NCBI GenBank assembly: GCA_905234205.1
Contig: CAJOGG010000169.1
Location: 944 to 8,107 of the forward strand
DNA: 7,164 nt
Origin: an uncultured Synergistales bacterium
GTDB taxonomy: Bacteria > Synergistota > Synergistia > Synergistales > Aminobacteriaceae
Direction of reading: 5' to 3'
Position 1 is the first letter of the stretch; every line of letters starts with the position of its first letter. Positions 1-5,429 of the stretch are shown one piece after another. Below the pieces are notes generated by a model. The model saw only the letters and a list, made by a program, of their open reading frames with translations. It did not search any database and had not been told where the DNA came from. A program made the translations under genes and the position numbers.

Positions 1-1874
1 GAGAAAGTGGAGCTGAGATAGCAGGCGGTACAGGAGGGAAAGCGACTGGGCCTGTATCGTTTATGGAGACGTGGAACACTATGGGGTCTGTCGTCGTTCA
101 AGGTGGCAAAAGGCGAGCCGCGTTAATGGGAATGCTATTTGATGACCATCCCGACATAGATCAATTCATTGACTGCAAAACCGAAGATGGCAAGTTATCG
201 TACTTCAATGTTTCCGTTGCAATTTCTGATAAGCTAATTGAAGCTACTGACGGAGATAAGGATTTTGATCTGCACTCAAGAGTAGACGGTTCTGTTGTTA
301 AGACCGTTAAGGCAAGAGACTTGATGAATCATATTTGTGAAGCAGCCTGGAAACACGGAGACCCTGGAGTGTTTTTCATTGACCGAGCGAGACAAGATAA
401 CCTTCTGAAGATGGGTGGGGTCAAATGGGAGCTTGAGTCTACGAATCCGTGTGGTGAGCAACCATTACCGAACTTCACAAGCTGTAACTTAGGCTCAATT
501 AATGTCGAAGTTTTTGTAGCGTCTGACGGAAGATTTGATCATGAAAAATTTCGGGCTCAAGTTTATAGGTCTATGTATTATCTGGATTTAGTAATTGATG
601 CGTGTATGTATCCTCTTCCAGAAATCGAAGAACGTACGAAGGCCATTCGACCGGTTGGGCTTGGAATAATGGGGCTTGCAGACTCTGCAATATTACAGGG
701 GATTCGATACGGTAGTGAAGATTTCAGTATGTTTTGTAGGAGTCTTGGCAGTGCTTTAGCTGTCTCGGCATTAGATGCGACTATCAGAATCGTTACGGAT
801 GTGGGAAAGCCAGTGTTTCCGGAGCATAATCTTGTTAAGCAGTTATTTGAGGGAGAGGGGCTCCCAATATCTGAAGCGGAATTTGTGAATGTGTTACAGA
901 AGATGCGTAGCGGGAAGAAAATTCCTATCACGCTGATTAATACACTTGAGGAATTTGGCTGGCAGTCTGCGTCATTAATTCTTGAGAATCTATTTGCAGG
1001 AAACATGCGTAATAGTAGAAGACTTAGTATTGCTCCGACAGGTTCTATTTCAATGATCTTGGACACAAGTTCTGGAATTGAGCCCAATTTTGCGTGGTCA
1101 TGGAACAGACGTGTAGCGAAGAATGATGGTTCCGGCTTTGAGGAGAGGGAATATTGGCACAGACTTTTGACGCCCGAAATGCGTGAAGCATACAGAAGCG
1201 GTCAATTCTCGAATCCTTTGTATGTTGCAGCTCATGAAGTATCTACTGAACAGCATGTTGAGGTCATGGGAATTTTTGCCAGGTTTATTGATAGTGCGAT
1301 AAGCAAGACGGTGAATCTTCCTAGTTCAGCTACAGTTGATGATGTGAGAAACGTTTACCGGAATTGTTATGAAATTGGCTGCAAGGGAATAACGATTTAT
1401 AGGGACGGTTCACGCTCATTTCAGCCTATAGAAGTGAAAGTGCCGGAAGAAAAATCTATTCGAGTCAAAGAACGTCCAGGACTCATTGTGTTTGGCAAGA
1501 CGATAAAGGATAATTTTGATGGCAGTAAGCCATTTGAAGTTTTTATCACATTAGGCAAGAGCGGTTCTGAATTGAAGGCTATGACGGAGGCTTTATCCAG
1601 AGTGATTTCTATTGGGCTTCGTTCTGGCTGTGGCCTTGAAGATTTTATAGACACGTTAAAGGGACTCTCGGGCAAAGAATATTGGATGCTTGATTCTGAT
1701 GAGAATTATATTACGAGGTCTTTACCGGATGCTATTGCGTTGTTACTTGAAAAATTAATTGCTCGGGAGACTACATCAACGAATCATTTAATCTGCCCTG
1801 AATGTGGAGCGCCGCTTGAATTAGTTTCAGGCTGTGAATATTGTTTTTCCTGCGGTTACAGTCCCTGCCGATAA
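1..1874 (+). CDS. nrdJ: Class II (adenosylcobalamin-dependent) ribonucleotide reductase, 3' part
   Basis: Reduces ribonucleotides to deoxyribonucleotides using coenzyme B12, without oxygen. The frame is open through the left edge (first full codon at base 3), so the N-terminus is outside; 623 residues are visible. Numbered from base 3, the active-site segment NPCGEQPLP has N148, C150 (thiyl radical site) and E152. C161 in CNLGSIN lies 11 residues on, the spacing of the redox Cys in Thermotoga NrdJ; its partner Cys would lie left of the window. APTGSIS and SSGIEPNFA (about residues 342-365) form the conserved phosphate-binding region, and GCKGITIYRDGSR is typical of NrdJ. The C-terminus is a Cys-rich ribbon (C598, C601, C611, C614, C617, C622) thought to relay reducing power. 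Two oddities: about 45 extra residues before the APTGS segment, and a shortened TSCPD domain before the ribbon. Ends in TAA. Family assignment is firm; phage origin is inferred from neighbours. Confidence 0.95.
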   Translation, partial: ESGAEIAGGTGGKATGPVSFMETWNTMGSVVVQGGKRRAALMGMLFDDHPDIDQFIDCKTEDGKLSYFNVSVAISDKLIEATDGDKDFDLHSRVDGSVVKTVKARDLMNHICEAAWKHGDPGVFFIDRARQDNLLKMGGVKWELESTNPCGEQPLPNFTSCNLGSINVEVFVASDGRFDHEKFRAQVYRSMYYLDLVIDACMYPLPEIEERTKAIRPVGLGIMGLADSAILQGIRYGSEDFSMFCRSLGSALAVSALDATIRIVTDVGKPVFPEHNLVKQLFEGEGLPISEAEFVNVLQKMRSGKKIPITLINTLEEFGWQSASLILENLFAGNMRNSRRLSIAPTGSISMILDTSSGIEPNFAWSWNRRVAKNDGSGFEEREYWHRLLTPEMREAYRSGQFSNPLYVAAHEVSTEQHVEVMGIFARFIDSAISKTVNLPSSATVDDVRNVYRNCYEIGCKGITIYRDGSRSFQPIEVKVPEEKSIRVKERPGLIVFGKTIKDNFDGSKPFEVFITLGKSGSELKAMTEALSRVISIGLRSGCGLEDFIDTLKGLSGKEYWMLDSDENYITRSLPDAIALLLEKLIARETTSTNHLICPECGAPLELVSGCEYCFSCGYSPCR

Positions 1875-1905
1875 GTCTTAATTACAATCAAAAGGAGAGA
1901 AATTT

Positions 1906-2412
1906 ATGTTGAATTTGAAATTGGAAGCACCGTGGTATACGTTTCAGAAGAAGTTGGCTGCTTTGTTCGAACGTGATGTTGATATTAAGGTCGGAGATAT
2001 TTATGAATGTGATGCTGAAGATGTTCAGTATTGTCTTGATATTGAGGTTCGCAAGCATGATAAGTTTGTAGCACTGGATCGAGTTTTGCCGGACGTCAAA
2101 GAATTTGGGAATGTTAAGTTAGCAATAACCCTCTACGACGAAGAGAATAACGCTGATAATCCTGATATAGCCTTGTACAAGACAATTTTCGATGGCAATC
2201 CGATTCTTCAGGACATCAAGGAGGTTGTTGACCCTGCTGGAGTTTCGCATGTTTACGTACAGTTCAAGCCCGAGGTTATTCAGTTCTTTGATGACGATAT
2301 TTCCGATTACAACGGAAACTGGTCAGGCCTTGCACAGTCAATAGCTCGGGAAGTTTTCGACAATGATTATCGTGGTGTGTATTTCTGCACGGCTGCAATA
2401 AATGAGGGGTAG
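1906..2412 (+). CDS. Uncharacterised acidic phage-type protein
   Basis: 168 residues of unknown function. The ATG follows a strong site, AAAGGAGAG at 1891-1899, and the gene sits 31 bases after nrdJ. The protein is soluble-looking: no signal peptide, membrane segment or Cys cluster. It is rich in Asp and Glu, with an N-terminal APWYTFQKKLAALFERD stretch, a central strand-rich part (EVRKHDKFVALDRVLPDVK), and a C-terminal acidic motif FFDDDISDYNGNW (about residues 127-139) followed by an amphipathic helix. The overall pattern resembles a protein I associate with prophages and mobile elements of Firmicutes, but I cannot name a domain or activity. Its place between nrdJ and a methyltransferase suggests expression with DNA-replication genes. 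It ends in TAG, and its last codons contain the ribosome binding site of the next gene. Confidence 0.85.
   Translation: MLNLKLEAPWYTFQKKLAALFERDVDIKVGDIYECDAEDVQYCLDIEVRKHDKFVALDRVLPDVKEFGNVKLAITLYDEENNADNPDIALYKTIFDGNPILQDIKEVVDPAGVSHVYVQFKPEVIQFFDDDISDYNGNWSGLAQSIAREVFDNDYRGVYFCTAAINEG
2404..2409 (+). promoter_or_regulatory. Ribosome binding site that supports a TTG start
   Basis: GAGGGG lies inside the last codons of the upstream gene, 9 bases before the TTG at 2419. No ATG is available in that frame nearby, and the encoded protein matches a ParB domain from about residue 8, so TTG is the most likely start. The upstream stop lies between site and start, which favours translational coupling. 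Confidence 0.6.
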
Positions 2413-2418
2413 TAGTCT

Positions 2419-3291
2419 TTGGTAAATGTAAACACGCAAATATTCAAGTTGGACGAACTGAATCCGGCTAAGTACAATCCCAGAAAGAAGCTGAAACCTG
2501 GTGATAAAGAGTTCGAAAAGCTCAAGCGATCTATACAGAACTTTGGGTATGTTGAACTGATAGTCGTGAACGTTGCAAACAACAACACTGTAATTTCGGG
2601 ACATCAGAGACTTTCTGTTCTGAAGCATTTAGGCGAAACTGAAGTCGAATGCGTGGTCGTTGAGCTTAACGAGACAGATGAAAAGGCCCTGAATATTGCC
2701 ATGAATAAGATAAATGGTGAATGGGACGAACAAATGCTGGTTGACCTGATAAGCGAGTTGAAGGACGCTGACTATGACCTTGATTATACGGGCTTTGACG
2801 CTCCTGAAGTCGAAGAATTACTCAATAATGTTCATGATAAGGACATCAAGGAAGATGATTTTGATGTAGACGCAGAACTTGAGCAGCCGGCATTTTCGAA
2901 GCTAGGGGACTTGTGGATACTTGGCAAGCATAAAGTGGTCTGTGGTGATTCCACAAAGCTCGAGACATATGAGCGTCTTATGGAAGGCGAGAAGGCTAAT
3001 CTCTTGCTCACTGATCCTCCGTACATGGTTGCCTATTCTAATACTTCTGGGAGCATAAAGAATGATAATTTATCAGATAATGACGGTTATTTGTTCTTGC
3101 GAAGCGCGTTTGAGTGTTTTAGGGATAACCTAGCTGATGATTCTGCAGCCTACGTTTTCTATGCGACCTCAAAATCTCGAATTTTTTACGATGCCTTCGA
3201 AGATGCGGGGTTTAAGGTTTCCTGCGGACTTGTTTGGAGGAAAGATCGCTTAGTGCTTTCACGAACGGATTATCAGATTTCGAGCCGTTGA
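2419..3291 (+). CDS. ParB-domain/beta-class DNA methyltransferase, N-terminal piece of a frameshifted gene
   Basis: First piece of a DNA adenine-N6 or cytosine-N4 methyltransferase with a ParB-like N-terminal domain, an arrangement common in phages. Residues 8-95 resemble the ParB/Srx fold, with the GHQR motif at 61-64. After an acidic linker (about 130-155) the methyltransferase part begins with LGDLWILGKHKVVCGDST. Catalytic motif IV is TDPPY, D199 to Y202 (3013-3024). Motif IV before motif I defines the permuted beta class. Homology continues through LVWRKDRLVLSRTDYQ, ending at Q286 (3274-3276). The last four codons are out of frame and reach TGA at 3289-3291; the rest of the enzyme continues one frame over. 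This piece lacks the cofactor-binding motifs, so it should not methylate alone; the ParB domain might still bind DNA. Restored, the protein would be about 417 residues, normal for the family. Confidence 0.88.
   Translation: MVNVNTQIFKLDELNPAKYNPRKKLKPGDKEFEKLKRSIQNFGYVELIVVNVANNNTVISGHQRLSVLKHLGETEVECVVVELNETDEKALNIAMNKINGEWDEQMLVDLISELKDADYDLDYTGFDAPEVEELLNNVHDKDIKEDDFDVDAELEQPAFSKLGDLWILGKHKVVCGDSTKLETYERLMEGEKANLLLTDPPYMVAYSNTSGSIKNDNLSDNDGYLFLRSAFECFRDNLADDSAAYVFYATSKSRIFYDAFEDAGFKVSCGLVWRKDRLVLSRTDYQISSR
3277..3281 (+). other. Frameshift site in the ParB-methyltransferase gene
   Basis: Family-like sequence ends with DYQ in one frame (Gln codon 3274-3276) and resumes as FEPLIYGW in another (Phe codon 3279-3281). 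One base is missing (or two are extra) between them. Adding one T to the TTT run at 3278-3280 gives DYQ-I-FEP and restores a full-length protein. No slippery heptamer (X XXY YYZ) or strong downstream hairpin is visible, so this looks like a mutation or a sequence error rather than programmed frameshifting. Confidence 0.8.
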
Positions 3292-3671
3292 TTTATGGCT
3301 GGCGTAAAGATGGCAAACATTCATGGTATGGCGATAGGAAGCAGACTACGTGTTTTGATTTCGATAGGTCTAAGAGTTCTAAGACTGATGGAGAGGGACA
3401 CCCTACGGCTAAACCGGTGCAGCTTATGGCTTACCTTATGAAGCAGTCAACCATGACGAACGGAATAGTGCTTGATGGTTTTCATGGTTCAGGCGCGACC
3501 ATGATAGCCTGTGAGCAACTTGGTAGAATATGCCGCGCGATTGAGCTTGATGAGAAGTTCGTAGATGTCCAAGTAAAGCGATACATTAAATACAAGGAAG
3601 GCCGTTATGATGATGTCTATGTTATTCGCGATGGCCAGAAATTAATGTTTGATGAGGTCGCTGCGGTATGA
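3279..3671 (+). CDS. Beta-class DNA methyltransferase, C-terminal piece of the frameshifted gene
   Basis: Second piece of the interrupted methyltransferase. It resumes at FEPLIYGWRKDGKHSW, passes GHPTAKPVQLM (motif X region), and contains the S-adenosylmethionine-binding motif I, LDGFHGSGATMIA (about 3471-3509), then AIELDEKFVDVQVKRY, the usual family ending. The frame is open upstream from a TTG at 3234, but codons 3234-3278 are not family-like, so that start is probably meaningless. Without the DPPY motif this piece cannot be catalytic alone; reassembly with the N-terminal piece is conceivable but has no support here. It ends with TGA at 3669-3671, overlapping the thyX ATG as ATGA. In this frame TGA TGA AAG TGA follows, so three stops lie within four codons, good evidence that TGA means stop in this genome. 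Confidence 0.85.
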   Translation, partial: FEPLIYGWRKDGKHSWYGDRKQTTCFDFDRSKSSKTDGEGHPTAKPVQLMAYLMKQSTMTNGIVLDGFHGSGATMIACEQLGRICRAIELDEKFVDVQVKRYIKYKEGRYDDVYVIRDGQKLMFDEVAAV

Positions 3672-4345
3672 TGAAAGTGACGTTATTATCACAGACTCCT
3701 GAGCCTTATAAGCTGTGTGGGGAAGCCGCCGCAATTTGTACGAACTCACCGAACCCTACTAACGCATTCAATCACGCGCTGAAATCTGGCCACACTTCCA
3801 TTCTTGAACATGCTGTATTCACATTCAAAATCGAAGGATTATCCAGAGTAGCTCTTTTCCAACTGACCAGACACCGATTAGCTTCATTTGATGTTCAGTC
3901 TCAACGTTATGTTAGATTACCCAAGGTTGATGCGCTAAATTTTGAAGACGTGCTCGTGATACCGGATAGCATAAAGAAAAGCAGCTTGTATAGTGAGGCC
4001 GCGAATATGATTGACGATTTACTCTATATGTATCAAAGAATGGTGCAGGCCGGAGTCCCACGTGAAGATGCTCGTTATATTGTGCCCCAAGCTATAACTA
4101 CAGAATTGATTATGACGATGAATGCGCGAGAACTTTTGCATTTCTTCAGCCTTAGAACGTGTAATCGTGCTCAGTGGGAGATTCGATCTTTGGCTGACGA
4201 AATGTTGAGAATCTGTAAGCGCTATGCTCCAGAAATATTTAAAAATGCTGGGCCAGCTTGTGTAACGGGAACATGTCGAGAGAAACACCCATGTGTACAT
4301 CCTAGAAAAGGAGACTTCAATGAAAGCATTAATAAAACAGTATAA
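3668..4345 (+). CDS. thyX: Flavin-dependent thymidylate synthase ThyX
   Basis: Converts dUMP to dTMP with methylenetetrahydrofolate, FAD and NADPH; in a phage it supplies thymidylate for DNA replication and complements NrdJ. 225 residues, normal length. The ThyX signature RHR-X7-S is R68-H69-R70 to S78, followed by QRY. PREDARYIVP (about 131-140) and LRTCNRAQWEIR (162-173) are the other conserved blocks that bind dUMP and flavin. Position 75, usually Asn in the signature, is Asp. The C-terminus adds a Cys/His-rich tail (C198, C203, C209 plus His), seen in some anaerobe ThyX proteins and perhaps metal-binding. Two adjacent ATGs (3668, 3671) are possible starts; GAGG at 3654-3657 and the ATGA overlap with the previous stop suggest coupled translation. 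Its 3' end overlaps the next gene by 26 bases. Confidence 0.96.
   Translation: MMKVTLLSQTPEPYKLCGEAAAICTNSPNPTNAFNHALKSGHTSILEHAVFTFKIEGLSRVALFQLTRHRLASFDVQSQRYVRLPKVDALNFEDVLVIPDSIKKSSLYSEAANMIDDLLYMYQRMVQAGVPREDARYIVPQAITTELIMTMNARELLHFFSLRTCNRAQWEIRSLADEMLRICKRYAPEIFKNAGPACVTGTCREKHPCVHPRKGDFNESINKTV
4306..4314 (+). promoter_or_regulatory. Ribosome binding site that fixes the SPFH gene start
   Basis: AAAAGGAGA lies within the 3' end of thyX. From the end of AGGAG (4313) it is 6 bases to the ATG at 4320. The frame is also open from an ATG at 4293, but that one has no such site and would add nine polar residues before the membrane anchor. The start at 4320 is therefore preferred. Confidence 0.8.
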
Positions 4346-5186
4346 GAATCTCATTGCGTTGATTACGATAATTGTGGGACTTCTGATTGTATTCTCAAAT
4401 ACCTATGTTATTCCAACCGGATACACTGGAGTCCTTGTGCGTTTTGGCCAAATTGATGAGCGACCGGTTCAAATCGGTAGATTGACATTCACGACTCCAT
4501 TCGTAGAACACATTTATAAGGTTAATAACAAGCAGCAAGATTTCACAGTTCATAATGAGGTCTGGGGCGAGACTTCAGACAAGACTCCGATTTACGCGAA
4601 GGGAATAACTGTAACGTATCAAATTTCTGCGGAGCGTTCTACGTGGATTTATGCGAATGTTTCAGATTACGCAAACAGCCTCCTAACTGAAAGACTTGTA
4701 ACTTCTGCCGTCAAGGCGGCAATAGTTGAGCTTACTCCCTCCGAAGTTACTAATCGTGCGAAGATTGAGCCTTTGGTTTTGACGAAGCTAAATGATTCGC
4801 TGGTTAGTAAATACGGCATGGATACGGTGAATGTCTGTAAGGTCATAATCTCGGATATGGATTTCGAACACGAATACAATTCTGCCATAAGGGATAAATC
4901 CATAGCAGCACAGGAGCATGCAAAAGCTGAAATCGAGAATCAAACCGCTATATCCAAGGCCAGAGCTAAGAGAGAAATAGCAATGTTGGAAGCACAAGCA
5001 CAAGCTGAACGCGTCAAGATTGTTGCAGAAGCTGAAGCCGAAGCTAACCGATTGATTCACGAGAGCCTGACTCCAGAACTTATTGAAATTCGCAAGATTG
5101 AGGCTTGGGACGGGAGACTCCCTACTGTAACAGGAGAAAATTTTGTCCCTTTCTTGGAGATAAAACCTGATGTTGACTCTAGGTAG
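4320..5186 (+). CDS. SPFH/prohibitin-like (band 7, HflC-like) membrane protein
   Basis: 288 residues with the architecture of bacterial prohibitin/HflC/stomatin proteins, which form membrane-bound rings and often regulate the FtsH protease or organise membrane microdomains. Residues 1-10 are basic, about 11-27 form one hydrophobic membrane helix, and VIPTGYTGVLVRFG (30-43) opens the SPFH domain, which runs to about 185. A long Ala/Glu/Lys-rich coiled coil follows (about 186-255, with repeated AEAEA-like runs), then IEAWDGRLPTVTGENFVPF, an ending typical of prohibitin-type proteins. It overlaps thyX by 26 bases and the cytosine methyltransferase by 17, so its translation is probably coupled to both. 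Its role in a phage is unknown. Interference with host FtsH/HflKC, or membrane organisation during replication, are inferences only. It could equally be called a generic band 7 protein. Confidence 0.88.
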   Translation: MKALIKQYKNLIALITIIVGLLIVFSNTYVIPTGYTGVLVRFGQIDERPVQIGRLTFTTPFVEHIYKVNNKQQDFTVHNEVWGETSDKTPIYAKGITVTYQISAERSTWIYANVSDYANSLLTERLVTSAVKAAIVELTPSEVTNRAKIEPLVLTKLNDSLVSKYGMDTVNVCKVIISDMDFEHEYNSAIRDKSIAAQEHAKAEIENQTAISKARAKREIAMLEAQAQAERVKIVAEAEAEANRLIHESLTPELIEIRKIEAWDGRLPTVTGENFVPFLEIKPDVDSR

Positions 5187-5388
5187 TCTGTTTTCTGGTT
5201 CAGGTGGCTTTGAACTTGCAGGACTTCTTGCAGGAATTAAACCTATCTGGAATGCTGAAGTGGCGCCGTTTCCAATATTAGTAACGCACAAGAGATTACC
5301 ACATGTAAAACACTATGGCGATGTTTGCAAATTGAGAGGGGGAGAGCTTGAGGCGGTCGATATTATCACATTTGGATCGCCTTGTTGA
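5170..5388 (+). CDS. C5-cytosine DNA methyltransferase, N-terminal piece up to an in-frame TGA
   Basis: Start of a 5-methylcytosine methyltransferase, 72 codons before TGA. LGSLFSGSGGFELAGL (residues 4-19) is motif I, binding S-adenosylmethionine; NAEVAPFPILVTHKRLP carries the motif II Glu; DIITFGSPC ends at the catalytic Cys of motif IV (C72, bases 5383-5385). The next codon is TGA, and the same frame continues with QDLSIAGRREGL, exactly what should follow PC in this family. The TGA is therefore an extra codon inside the catalytic loop, not the natural end. The ATG at 5170 has GGAGA at 5156-5160 and overlaps the SPFH stop by 17 bases. As a 72-residue product it would be inactive. Readthrough would give about 490 residues plus one extra residue next to the nucleophile. 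Confidence 0.87.
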   Translation: MLTLGSLFSGSGGFELAGLLAGIKPIWNAEVAPFPILVTHKRLPHVKHYGDVCKLRGGELEAVDIITFGSPC

Positions 5389-5429
5389 CAGGACCTAAGC
5401 ATAGCTGGCAGACGTGAAGGTCTTGTCAA
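5385..5429 (+). other. Inverted repeat (RNA hairpin) containing the in-frame TGA
   Basis: Left arm TTGACAGGACCT (5385-5396) pairs with right arm AGGTCTTGTCAA (5418-5429): 12 consecutive pairs, one of them G-U, around a 21-base loop. A further short pairing inside the loop is possible (5400-5402 with 5414-5416). The TGA at 5386-5388 lies in the base of the left arm and pairs with TCA at 5426-5428. No T-run follows, so it is not an intrinsic terminator. It could be a stop-codon readthrough or selenocysteine-type hairpin, or the trace of a mutation templated by the opposite arm. Confidence 0.6.

Noticed and set aside
578..1087. 169-codon open frame on the minus strand
   Set aside because: It is antisense to conserved nrdJ sequence and has no supporting start signal or domain.
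3276..3300. Programmed -1 frameshifting in the ParB-methyltransferase
   Set aside because: There is no X XXY YYZ heptamer, and the only nearby pairing (AGCC 3283-3286 with GGCT 3297-3300) is four base pairs, too weak to stimulate slippage.
4293..4319. Earlier ATG for the SPFH gene
   Set aside because: No ribosome binding site precedes it, and AAAAGGAGA at 4306-4314 is ideally placed for the ATG at 4320.
4788..5291. 167-codon open frame on the minus strand
   Set aside because: It lies antisense to the SPFH coiled coil and the methyltransferase start, has no ribosome binding site or recognisable domain, and its length reflects the biased codons of the Ala/Glu-rich coiled coil.
5385..5428. TTGACA on both strands within the inverted repeat as -35 promoter elements
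   Set aside because: No acceptable -10 box lies 16-18 bases downstream in either direction; the TTGACA words follow from the repeat itself.
5385..5429. Inverted repeat as an intrinsic terminator
   Set aside because: No T-run follows the right arm (the next bases are TGGTAAACGG), and the reading frame continues for over 400 codons.
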